From the NCBI RefSeq assembly GCF_013179515.1, contig NZ_JABMCN010000017.1, forward strand, positions 1 through 37,877: a DNA stretch of 37,877 nucleotides, given 5' to 3'. Shown piece after piece: positions 25,401 through 32,035 of this stretch. The translations under genes were made by a program, and so were the position numbers. This stretch comes from Pseudomonas sp. CM27. GTDB lineage: Bacteria; Pseudomonadota; Gammaproteobacteria; Pseudomonadales; Pseudomonadaceae. Position 1 is the first letter of the stretch, and each line of letters starts with the position of its first letter. The notes under the pieces were generated by a model. That model saw only the letters and a list, made by a program, of their open reading frames with translations. It had not been told where the DNA came from and made no database searches.

Positions 25401-25881
25401 GGACATTTCCACCCCGTACATCCCCCCTGGGCCGTATCTCGGGCGCGATGGCCGCGACACCCTGGGTAGGCTGCCACTACCAGACGTCAGCCCGGCCATC
25501 TTCGTCGCACCGGTGGTCGAGCGCATCAACCAGAGCCTGACGCTGTCGGCCTGGGGCACCGATGGCAGCGATGTGCGCCTGTTCGCCACGCCCGAGGTCG
25601 AAAGCCAGTCGCTGGGCAGCCAGCTTGGCCAGGTCAACGGGCAGTTCGTCGCTGGCGCGGTAGCGCAAAGCCGCCAAGCCAGCGCCGAGGACCAGAACTG
25701 GGTCGACGGCCGCCATGGGGTAGTCAGCCTGACCGCAGATGGCCTGCTGCCCGACCCTTCCCTGTGGGCCACCACGCACACCGACATGGTGGCGCAGCCA
25801 GAGAAACCGCCGCAGTCTGCCCGCGGCTTCCGTGCGCAACTGCGTGAAGCGGCCCAGCGCCGCGGCAGTAGCGCCCCATGA
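22447..25881 (+). CDS. 5'-truncated VCBS-repeat surface protein
   Basis: About 1,135 C-terminal residues of a large VCBS/Ig-like repeat protein, typical of secreted adhesins. Seven complete and one partial repeat of about 100-130 residues each carry the pattern DGSYxYxVDNSNxAVQALRxGxxLxExFTY, then xDxxG, and linkers such as GNVLDNDTDVD. The last ~160 residues (from ISTPYIPPGPYLG) are non-repetitive, without RTX GGxGxDxLx motifs, and end RRGSSAP. True coding sequence starts at about 22,474; the TTG at 22447 is not a credible start and there is no signal or ribosome site. A TolC-family gene follows 33 bp later, so the intact ancestor was probably a type I secretion substrate. As it stands it is unlikely to be expressed properly. 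Confidence 0.8.
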   Translation: MQCAHPGLANDNAAVQALSPGQSLSEVFTYQMADTGGLSSVNILTITLQGANDAPVAVDDQGSATAGASDGSPAPVNASGNVITGNAGVGADTDVDNLDQPTATQLKVDGVRSGLENAGGVPSPVANGAPAAITGSVARLADGSLIIGSFGQLTLHEDGSYSFAVNSAEPSIRTLTAGQSLDVIFTYQIHDSGGLTDQAQLVITVTGVNDPPIVNPVSIDAIEAGGLNNAQPGLDPAGSIRGAYSDPDGDTLTISAVVSPNGINGTPGQALVGNYGSLVLDAQGNYSYVVDNSNSAVQALRTDADRLTEVFQYSVSDGNGKVVSATFTVVIHGRNDTPTATDDSAIAIEAGGVDNATPGQPGSGNALDNDSDVDAGDSKTVDGIYLGTLAAGGTFIQVNAGATVVVGAYGTLSIDANGNYVYTVNDSLAAVQALKAGEQLRETFSYRMHDTDGATSQAQINITLEGRYDTPVANDDFAYAVAVDDDGSGGRNPTGNVLNNDTDVDANDSKVVTAVGLGAEGSNPALDPLTGSATLTTNFGTLTLNADGSYRFVVNSSDPTIIALGPLGFVIQRYTYQVTDGGGLSDTATLSIFIRGENQPPVAVPDQGLAIEAGGVDNNIPGSDPAGNVMENDSDPDTINILFPETLEVLAFWSGDGPLPADATVVGQALRGQYGDLTLNGDGSWSYVLDNSLQAVQQLRTSGQTLVDHFTYLLADFWGGTANGLLTITVDGRNDYPAANDDTATAVEAGGVNNGTVGVDPRGNVLDNDTDVDGVQYGETKTVLQYTAENGQTATAGQALLGLYGTLLITADGTYQYIVDNSNPIVQAMRTAGESLREVFTYRMRDTDGITADARLTVTVQGANDNPVARDDSNSASDQVPVPHTSGNVLPNDSDVDGGDALTVTAIRTGQEAGSGALGVIGQPIGGQYGTLVLNADGSYTYTIDLSNREVLAAAGLGQVLRDTFTYTISDLAGATDQAQLVITLDISTPYIPPGPYLGRDGRDTLGRLPLPDVSPAIFVAPVVERINQSLTLSAWGTDGSDVRLFATPEVESQSLGSQLGQVNGQFVAGAVAQSRQASAEDQNWVDGRHGVVSLTADGLLPDPSLWATTHTDMVAQPEKPPQSARGFRAQLREAAQRRGSSAP

Positions 25882-25914
25882 GCCGATCATTCACGGATTG
25901 AACAAGGACTGTCT

Positions 25915-27438
25915 ATGCCAGTTTCGACTTTGAAAAGCTTTAGCACCTTCACTGCCGTCAGTGTGCTGCTCAGTGCCTGTTCGGCCTTCGAGCCCAAGCC
26001 TTACACCGAAGACGAAATGCGTCAGCGGGTGATCGAGGACCAGGCGCGCATGTACAAGGAGCAGGAGCCGGTCCACGGGCCGATCACCTTCTATGAAGCC
26101 TCGGCGCGGGCCCTCAAGTACAACCTCGACTACCGCCTGAAGCTTCTGGAAAGCGCGCTGGCCTCCGACCTGCGCGACGTGTCGAGCCACGAGATGCTGC
26201 CGCGGCTGGTGGCCTCTGCCGGTTATGCCGGGCGCAACAACGATTCCGGCGGCACCTCGATCGGTATCGAAGACCGCCAGGTGAGCTTGCGCCCGTCCAC
26301 CTCGGAAGAACGCTATCGCACCCTGTACAGCCTCGGCCTGTCCTGGAGCCTGCTGGACTTCGGTGTCGCCTACTTCCGTACCCAGCAGAAGAATGACCAG
26401 ATGCTGATGGCGGAGGAGCGCCGCGAAAAGGTCGCGCAGAACGTGCTGCAGGACGTGCGCAATGCCTACTGGCGTGCCCTTGGCGCACAGCGCCTGCTGC
26501 CCGAGGTAGACGGCCTGCTGATGCGCACCCACCGTGCCCTGACCTCGGCCCGTGAAGCCGAAGGCAAAGGCCTGCTGCCGCGCCAGGACATCCTCGCCTA
26601 CCAGCGCGCCCTGCTCGATTCGGTGTACATGCTCACCGTACGCCGCCAGGACCTGGAATTCGCCCGTGCCGAGTTGGCCGCGCTGATGTCCCTGCCCCCC
26701 AACACCCGCATGGTACTGGCCGATAACAGCGAACAGCCGCTGCCACTGTTGACCGGCAATGTCGAACAGCTGGAACGCCTGTCACTGGAGCACCGCCCGG
26801 AAATCATGGAAGAGTGGTACCGCAAGCGCGTCAGCATGAATGACCTGAAAATCGCCAAGGCACAGCTGTGGCCAAATGTGAGCTTCAACTTCGGGTACGA
26901 GTACGATTCCAACAAGTACCTGTACAACAGCGACTGGAACCAGACCGGCATCAATGTCTCCATGAACCTGCTGCGGCTGCTGCAGTACCCGGACATCTCT
27001 GCGGCACAACAAAGTCAGGAAAAGACTGACGACATGCGTCGCACCGCACTGTCGATGGCAATCCTGACGCAGGTGCGTGTTGGTGTGCTGCGCTACCACC
27101 TGGCGCGACAGGAAGTGGAATTTGCCGACGCAAGCCTGCGCGTGGACAAAAGCCTGCTCAACTACGCGCAGTCCTCACGCAACGCCGCGCTGGGCAGTGA
27201 ACTGGAGCTGATTCGCGCGGAGGGCCGAATGCTGTTGTCGCGCTACCAACGTGAGGCCGCCTATTCAGATGCCCAAGCGGCGTGGGGAAGGCTATACAAC
27301 TCGATCGGCTTCGCCGTGATGCCCAAGGAAATCGCCCAGCACGATGTGAAAACGCTGGCACGCGACATTGAGCGCACGGTTGAACAACAGAGCCGGGACA
27401 GCTTGCTGGCAGGAGGGCAACAGCAAGCCGAACGCTGA
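25915..27438 (+). CDS. TolC-family outer-membrane lipoprotein
   Basis: A 507-residue outer-membrane factor, the exit duct of type I secretion or efflux systems. A lipoprotein signal (VLLSACSAF, Cys about 22) precedes the TolC fold: two repeats of long helices and barrel strands. Examples are TFYEASARALKYNLDYRLKLLESAL, YSLGLSWSLLDFGVAY, then LSLEHRPEIMEEWYRK, KIAKAQLWPNVSFNFGYEY and VSMNLLRLLQYPDIS. The frame is complete. It lies directly behind the truncated VCBS protein, in the usual adhesin-exporter layout, but the expected ABC transporter and adaptor genes are absent; an nhaA remnant follows. It may therefore be an orphan. Confidence 0.9.
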   Translation: MPVSTLKSFSTFTAVSVLLSACSAFEPKPYTEDEMRQRVIEDQARMYKEQEPVHGPITFYEASARALKYNLDYRLKLLESALASDLRDVSSHEMLPRLVASAGYAGRNNDSGGTSIGIEDRQVSLRPSTSEERYRTLYSLGLSWSLLDFGVAYFRTQQKNDQMLMAEERREKVAQNVLQDVRNAYWRALGAQRLLPEVDGLLMRTHRALTSAREAEGKGLLPRQDILAYQRALLDSVYMLTVRRQDLEFARAELAALMSLPPNTRMVLADNSEQPLPLLTGNVEQLERLSLEHRPEIMEEWYRKRVSMNDLKIAKAQLWPNVSFNFGYEYDSNKYLYNSDWNQTGINVSMNLLRLLQYPDISAAQQSQEKTDDMRRTALSMAILTQVRVGVLRYHLARQEVEFADASLRVDKSLLNYAQSSRNAALGSELELIRAEGRMLLSRYQREAAYSDAQAAWGRLYNSIGFAVMPKEIAQHDVKTLARDIERTVEQQSRDSLLAGGQQQAER

Positions 27439-27443
27439 GCGGA

Positions 27444-27461
27444 CGCCCTGATATCAGGGCG
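27444..27461. terminator. Perfect 18-bp palindrome after TolC-family gene
   Basis: CGCCCTGATATCAGGGCG is its own reverse complement and sits 5 bp after the TolC-family stop. It would fold as a 7-bp stem with loop ATAT. It probably helps end the transcript, but no T-run follows. Confidence 0.5.
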
Positions 27462-27502
27462 ACTACCTCAACAAGCAGCGACATGCGGGAGTTCTTGCGC
27501 CC

Positions 27503-27795
27503 ATGCAAAAAAACCTAGTGCCCCGCGCCCAGCAAATTGCCGAGCGCGCCTTCGCCAATTATTTTCCCAATCGCTGCACTTCTGAATCAACGACGGGCTC
27601 ATGACCACCTCCTTCCTGGTGGTTGGCATGGAGATCCGCCGGGAAATTCACGAGGGCGCCCTCTCCAGTCTGCGCCAAGCCTCCATTCCGATGGCGACGG
27701 CCATCGGTGGTGTGGTGGTGCCTGCGCTGGTGTACCAGGGCTTCGGTCTACCTGAGCATACGCTCCGAACTCGTCGCATCGCAGGCCATATCTAG
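27503..27795 (+). pseudogene. nhaA: Remnant of Na+/H+ antiporter gene nhaA
   Basis: Two pieces of an NhaA antiporter. From an ATG at 27503 the sequence reads VPRAQQIAERAFANYF, like the N-terminus of Pseudomonas NhaA. After an apparent internal deletion near 27565-27585 it resumes in a different frame as [37 protein letters not shown] and then [10 protein letters not shown], the second and third helices. NhaA similarity ends by about 27750, just before the broken hipA on the opposite strand. The rest of the gene, including the ion-binding aspartates, is gone. Dead gene. Confidence 0.82.
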
Positions 27796-28001
27796 GTCAT
27801 TACCTGCGAGCGGTTCTTGGTAATGCCAGCGTAGGCTTCGGCGCGCAGGGGGTAATTGATCGGGTCGGGCACCCAGCCGCCCCGTGCTACCTGGTCGGGA
27901 GAATACAGGAACTCTCCCTGCTTGCCTTTGAGGGTAAGACGGCCAAGCGTCACGACCTCGGTCGTTTCGGGGTGCTCCATATAGATGTAGGCGCGGGACA
28001 T
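27792..28001 (-). pseudogene. hipA: hipA gene truncated after N-terminal subdomain
   Basis: A 69-residue product starting MSRAYIYMEHPETTEVVTLG, with GEFLYSPDQVARGGWVPDP and NYPLRAEAYAGITKNR. This is the N-subdomain of HipA-type kinase toxins, which normally run to about 400 residues. It ends in SQVMT and a stop contributed by the joint with the nhaA remnant. The kinase core is missing, so no toxin activity is expected. The ATG overlaps the hipB stop by one base (TGATG), so it is still translationally coupled. It resembles in size the separate HipS proteins of split HipBST systems, but a hipT gene is not present. Confidence 0.8.
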
Positions 28002-28345
28002 CAGAACGCCTCAGGCTTGGGTTTTGCCAGGCGCACGCGCTTGGCTGCAATCCCCACGGCTGCATCGTCGTCCTGGGCAAAACGTGTGATCTGCGAACGT
28101 TTCTCCAGGTCATCCAGCGAGGTGAAGACTACATCGCTCAGACCCAGCCGCCAGAGCACGAGCATGAACGAGCGCAAGTCCACCAGCTCCGATCCGCTCT
28201 CGATTTTGCGCAGCACATGTGGCGAAACCCCGATCGCTTCCTTGAGGTCGGCCTGGCGCACGCCTAGCGCCAAGCGTCGTGCTTTGACCAGCAAGCCGAT
28301 TTTACCGAGGGTATCGGCACATCCCACAGGAAAGAACTCAACCAT
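28001..28345 (-). CDS. hipB: HipB-like XRE-family antitoxin regulator
   Basis: A 114-residue DNA-binding protein. A helix-turn-helix of the XRE type spans about residues 20-75 (LVKARRLALGVRQADLKEAIGVSPHVLRKIESGSELVDLRS). A short C-terminal tail (DDLEKRSQITRFAQDDDAAVGIAAKRVRLAKPKPEAF) follows. The ATG at 28345 is preferred to the TTG at 28363. It precedes and is coupled to the truncated hipA. HipB proteins bind their own promoter and neutralise HipA. Here it may survive as an orphan regulator. The inverted repeat at 28432-28460 is a candidate operator. Confidence 0.85.
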   Translation of the reverse strand: MVEFFPVGCADTLGKIGLLVKARRLALGVRQADLKEAIGVSPHVLRKIESGSELVDLRSFMLVLWRLGLSDVVFTSLDDLEKRSQITRFAQDDDAAVGIAAKRVRLAKPKPEAF

Positions 28346-28431
28346 AAAGGTCACCGGGATCAACCTTAAATTGCCTAAAGTTAACCACAGTACGCATTAA
28401 AAATGAAGGCAACAGATTTAATATTCATGGG

Positions 28432-28460
28432 GGTAAACCTTATGGTGCATAAGGCTAACC
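28432..28460. promoter_or_regulatory. Candidate HipB operator (imperfect inverted repeat)
   Basis: GGTAAACCTTAT (28432-28443) and ATAAGGCTAACC (28449-28460) match as an inverted repeat at 10 of 12 positions around GGTGC. It lies between the hipB start and the paaX stop. Its place upstream of hipB fits autoregulation. It could instead be the paaX transcript end. Confidence 0.45.
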
Positions 28461-28478
28461 ATGCTAGATATTAATTCA

Positions 28479-29402
28479 TCAAGCCAACCCGCCAAAACGC
28501 TTGTAGAAGCTCTCGTTCACGTCCGGCAAAGGCCCGTCTGCGGTCTCCAGGGCGGCATTCAACCACTCCTCCGCCTTGGCGAATACCAGGCGATAGAGGT
28601 TGCGGCACAACTGTCGTGCAGCCCTTCCCTCCCAATCCCCTGGCAGCAGCTCGTCAGGCAATTGCGGGTCGCGCAGCAGCAGCCGGCGGTACTCGTGAAT
28701 CAGCAGCGTGCGTGCCAGGAAGCAATCCTGCGCATCAAGCTGCGGCTGTTCCTTCAGCCCTTGCCATAGCGGCCTGAACAGTTGAATGAACTCGCTGTAC
28801 TGCTGCCCCAGCTCGTCGATACGCCAACTTTCCCGCACCTGGGCGCGCATCGCTTTGGACGCAAGCACTTCCTGGGTGTGGGTTTCGAAGACAATGCTGT
28901 CGTCGCTGGCTTCCAGGTCACGCAAGGTGGCGGCCAGGTCGGCGCGGTCTGCCCGCGGGCAACCCAGCAGGTTCGGCGCCATGACACCAAACCCCTGCCA
29001 CTCCAGCTCTTCACGCAAGGCCTTGCGCTTGCCGGCCTCGAGTTGCGATAGCAGTACCAGCGTCCAGGCCCCGTCCCAGGCTGGCTGGCTGGGGCTGTAC
29101 ACCCGCTTGAAGGCTTTTTCGAAACGCCGCCGGCCGGTGCCGGTCAGGCTGTAATAGCTGCGTCGGCCAACCTTTTCGGCGGTGAGCCAGCCTTCCTTGG
29201 TCAGGCGGAAGATCGACGTGCGGATCAGCCGCTCATTGATGCCGATCGGTTCCAGCAGGTTGATCAGGCTACCCAGCCAGACCGTACCGCCGTGGGGCTC
29301 GATGGCATCGCCGTACAGGGTGATGATCAGGGAACTGGCGCGGATCGGCGTCTGCTCCTGAAAGCGAGTGATCAGGGTATTGAGTGGGGCAAGATTGCTC
29401 AT
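28479..29402 (-). CDS. paaX: Phenylacetate catabolon repressor PaaX
   Basis: A 307-residue GntR-like repressor of phenylacetate genes, released by phenylacetyl-CoA. The N-terminal winged helix contains RASSLIITLYGDAIEPHGGTVWLGSLI and IRTSIFRLTKEGWLTAEKVGRRSYY. The middle and C-terminal parts carry WDGAWTLVLLSQLE, FGVMAPNLLG and the PaaX-type end (LPGDWEGRAARQLCRNLYRLV). The ATG at 29402 begins MSNLAPLNTLITRFQEQ; the frame runs further left, but that part is not conserved. It follows paaY by 77 bp in one unit. Likely targets are the repeated TGTATCGC sites at 30117-30164, 30283-30323 and 36739-36801. Confidence 0.95.
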   Translation of the reverse strand: MSNLAPLNTLITRFQEQTPIRASSLIITLYGDAIEPHGGTVWLGSLINLLEPIGINERLIRTSIFRLTKEGWLTAEKVGRRSYYSLTGTGRRRFEKAFKRVYSPSQPAWDGAWTLVLLSQLEAGKRKALREELEWQGFGVMAPNLLGCPRADRADLAATLRDLEASDDSIVFETHTQEVLASKAMRAQVRESWRIDELGQQYSEFIQLFRPLWQGLKEQPQLDAQDCFLARTLLIHEYRRLLLRDPQLPDELLPGDWEGRAARQLCRNLYRLVFAKAEEWLNAALETADGPLPDVNESFYKRFGGLA

Positions 29403-29479
29403 GGGCGAACTGTGCGCGGATAAAGCACCGACTATACCTGTGCGACGGGCCGCCTGGCCAATACGTGAGGCTGGCAGGC

Positions 29480-30079
29480 TCATGCCGTTACCTGGCCTTT
29501 GGGCCGAACACCGGTGTCTTCCATGCGTGGGCGCCCTGCTTCGGCCTGGGCCAACGGCGGGCATTCGACCATGCTGTTCATGCAGCGCTGCGCCAGGTGC
29601 TGGTACTCGGCGGTGCCGCGCTGTTTCCAGGCCAGTTCCTGGTCGGTCAACGGGCGTTTGACCTGCGCCGGCGAGCCCATCACCAGGCTTTGCGCCTCAC
29701 ATTGGAACCCGGCTTTGACGAAGGCGGTTGCCGCGACGATGCAGCGTGGAGCGATGTGGGCGCCATCCATGACCACCGCGTTCATGCCGATCAAGGCGTC
29801 TTCGCCTACGCGGCAACCGTGCAGTACGGCGCCGTGCCCGACATGGCCGTTGCGCTCTACTACAGTGTCGCCCCCCGGGAAGCCATGCATCACGCAGGTG
29901 TCCTGCAGGTTGGCACCCTCCTCGAGCACGATGCGACCGAAATCCCCCCTAAGCGATGCCAAAGGGCCGACATAGCACCGAGGGCCGACGATGACATCGC
30001 CAATCAGCACTGCGCTGGGGTGCACATAGGCCGTCGGGTGCACTACGGGCGTCAGGCCATCCAGTCGATAGCAAGGCAT
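29480..30079 (-). CDS. paaY: PaaY, hexapeptide-repeat thioesterase
   Basis: A 199-residue left-handed beta-helix protein of the gamma-carbonic-anhydrase-like family. Hexapeptide repeats run from [23 protein letters not shown] through [45 protein letters not shown] to [12 protein letters not shown]. The likely metal histidines are in MHGFPGG and GHVGHG. A helical tail follows. PaaY works as a thioesterase that clears dead-end CoA intermediates of phenylacetate breakdown. AGGAGG precedes the ATG by 7 nt. It is the first gene of the leftward paaYX unit. Confidence 0.94.
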   Translation of the reverse strand: MPCYRLDGLTPVVHPTAYVHPSAVLIGDVIVGPRCYVGPLASLRGDFGRIVLEEGANLQDTCVMHGFPGGDTVVERNGHVGHGAVLHGCRVGEDALIGMNAVVMDGAHIAPRCIVAATAFVKAGFQCEAQSLVMGSPAQVKRPLTDQELAWKQRGTAEYQHLAQRCMNSMVECPPLAQAEAGRPRMEDTGVRPKGQVTA

Positions 30080-30432
30080 GGGAAACCTCCTGAAATGATT
30101 TGAAGTTCCATGCGATCTTGTATCACATGGAAATGCATCGTCAATCCGATTTGGGATGTATCGCTTTTGAAAGGTTGGGAGATCAGAATCAATAATCAGG
30201 GTCCTAGGCCTAAAAAGCTTGAGGTTAGGCCGTTATTCAGTCATGTCAGCGAATGATGGCTTCGTTGCTCGTTCGGATAAAGAGATACACAGAAAGATCG
30301 TTATTCTTGCCTAAATGTATCGCATTATGCATATACTGACTTCACCCGGTCGTGAGCCACCGCCACGCCCCTGCAAACAACAAGAAATGCCGGCCCCACG
30401 ATGTGCCGTGCGTGAAGCCAGAGGAACCCGAC
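30080..30432. promoter_or_regulatory. Divergent paaY / paaF control region
   Basis: 353 bp between divergent paa operons. For paaF, a candidate promoter has TTGCCT at 30307-30312 and CATATA/TATACT at 30330-30337. For paaYX on the minus strand, TTGACG at 30144-30139 is 16 nt from TACAAG at 30122-30117. Four copies of a TGTATC(G/A)C-like motif lie here: 30119-30126, 30157-30164, 30283-30290 (reverse) and 30316-30323. One copy covers the paaY -10 and one lies inside the paaF spacer, as expected for a repressor. The PaaX identity of the motif is inferred. Confidence 0.6.
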
Positions 30433-31206
30433 ATGCCGCGATATCTCGATGTGCAGGCGCCTGAGAACGGTGTCCAGCTCATGACCTTGCAACGGCCCGA
30501 GGCACTCAACGCCCTGTGTACCGAGCTGCTGGCAGAGCTGGCAGCAGCGTTGGCCGCAGCCGCGCAGAACGACCACATCGGCGCCGTGGTGATTACCGGC
30601 AGCCGCAAGGCGTTCGCCGCAGGCGCCGACATCCGCGAGATGGCCGAGCGCGATCTGGTCGGCATCCTCAATGACCCACGCGTGGCCCACTGGCAAAGCA
30701 TCGCTGCGTTCGCCAAACCGCTGATTGCCGCCGTCAACGGCCATGCCCTGGGCGGTGGTTGCGAACTGGTGATGTGCGCCGACATTGTCATCGCCGGCAG
30801 CGACGCCCGTTTCGGCCAGCCGGAAATCAACCTCGGCATCATCCCTGGCGCTGGCGGCACCCAGCGCCTGGTGCGGGCCGTGGGCAAGCCGCTGGCCATG
30901 CAGATGGTGCTGACCGGCGAAGCCATCACCGCCCGCCACGCCCAACAGGCCGGCCTGGTCAGTGAACTCACCCAACCGGAACTTACCGTGGAGCGCGCCA
31001 TGCAGGTGGCGCGCAGCATCGCTGCCAAGGCGCCGCTGGCAGTACGGCTGGCCAAGGAAGCACTGCTGAAGGCCGGCGACACCGACCTGGCCAGCGGCCT
31101 GCGTTTCGAGCGCCATGCCTTTACTTTGCTGGCCGGCACTGCCGACCGCGCTGAAGGTATTCAGGCGTTTCAGGAAAAGCGCCCGGCACGTTTCCAGGGC
31201 TGCTGA
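30433..31206 (+). CDS. paaF: 2,3-dehydroadipyl-CoA hydratase PaaF
   Basis: A 257-residue crotonase-fold enzyme adding water to 2,3-dehydroadipyl-CoA in phenylacetate breakdown. The oxyanion-hole regions are AAGADIREM and ALGGGCELVM, and the catalytic region is FGQPEINLGIIPGAGGTQRLV. Both catalytic glutamates (in GGGCELVM and GQPEINLG) are present, as in true hydratases. ATG at 30433 with GAGGA 7 nt upstream; the frame is open from 30352, but that part is not conserved. First gene of paaFGHIJK. Confidence 0.95.
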   Translation: MPRYLDVQAPENGVQLMTLQRPEALNALCTELLAELAAALAAAAQNDHIGAVVITGSRKAFAAGADIREMAERDLVGILNDPRVAHWQSIAAFAKPLIAAVNGHALGGGCELVMCADIVIAGSDARFGQPEINLGIIPGAGGTQRLVRAVGKPLAMQMVLTGEAITARHAQQAGLVSELTQPELTVERAMQVARSIAAKAPLAVRLAKEALLKAGDTDLASGLRFERHAFTLLAGTADRAEGIQAFQEKRPARFQGC

Positions 31207-31241
31207 CCCACCCTTTCCTCGACTGACGGAGCGAGCCTGTC

Positions 31242-32033
31242 ATGACTTTCCAGCACATTCTGGTTTCCATCGAGGACGGCGTCGCCCTCCTCTCGTTGAA
31301 CCGCCCCGAACAGCTGAACAGCTTCAACACCGCCATGCACCTGGAAGTACGCGAGGCGCTCAGGCAAGTGCGCCAGAGCAGCGAGGCGCGGGTGTTGCTG
31401 TTGACCGGTGAAGGCCGTGGCTTCTGCGCCGGCCAGGACCTGTCCGACCGCAACGTCGCGCCCGGGGCCGACATGCCGGACCTGGGCGAGTCCATCGACC
31501 GGTTCTACAACCCCCTGGTGCGCACCTTGCGCGACCTGCCGCTGCCGGTGATCTGCGCAGTCAATGGCGTGGCGGCGGGTGCCGGGGCCAATATCCCGCT
31601 GGCCTGCGACCTGGTGCTGGCGGCCCGCTCGGCCAGCTTCATCCAGGCCTTCTGCAAGATCGGCCTGGTGCCGGATTCCGGTGGCACCTGGTTGCTGCCA
31701 CGCCTGGTCGGCATGGCCCGGGCCAAGGCGCTGGCCATGCTGGGTGAGCGCCTTGGCGCCGAACAGGCCCAGCAATGGGGGCTGATCCATCGCGTGGTGG
31801 ACGATGTCGCGCTGCGTGACGAAGCCCTTGCCCTTGCCCGTCACCTGGCCACCCAGCCCACCTATGGCCTGGCGCTGATCAAGCGCAGCCTGAATGCCAG
31901 TTTCGACAACGGCTTCGATCAGCAGCTGGAGCTGGAGCGCGACCTGCAGCGTCTGGCCGGGCGCAGCGAAGACTACCGTGAAGGCGTGGGTGCCTTCATG
32001 AACAAGCGCACGCCGTCATTCACGGGGCGCTGA
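31242..32033 (+). CDS. paaG: 1,2-epoxyphenylacetyl-CoA isomerase PaaG
   Basis: A 263-residue crotonase-fold isomerase that turns ring-1,2-epoxyphenylacetyl-CoA into the oxepin form. CoA/oxyanion region: FCAGQDLSDR and NGVAAGAGANIPLACDLVLA. Catalytic Asp lies in FCKIGLVPDSGGTWLLPRLVG; the first hydratase glutamate is replaced (GAGANIPL), which separates PaaG from PaaF. Ribosome site GGAG before ATG 31242. Thirty-five bp after paaF and 2 bp before paaH. Confidence 0.95.
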   Translation: MTFQHILVSIEDGVALLSLNRPEQLNSFNTAMHLEVREALRQVRQSSEARVLLLTGEGRGFCAGQDLSDRNVAPGADMPDLGESIDRFYNPLVRTLRDLPLPVICAVNGVAAGAGANIPLACDLVLAARSASFIQAFCKIGLVPDSGGTWLLPRLVGMARAKALAMLGERLGAEQAQQWGLIHRVVDDVALRDEALALARHLATQPTYGLALIKRSLNASFDNGFDQQLELERDLQRLAGRSEDYREGVGAFMNKRTPSFTGR

Positions 32034-32035
32034 TC

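Noticed and set aside
30325-31139. Long minus-strand frames opposite paaF
   Set aside because: Low-complexity Ala/Ser/His-rich shadow; paaF has full motifs and a ribosome site.
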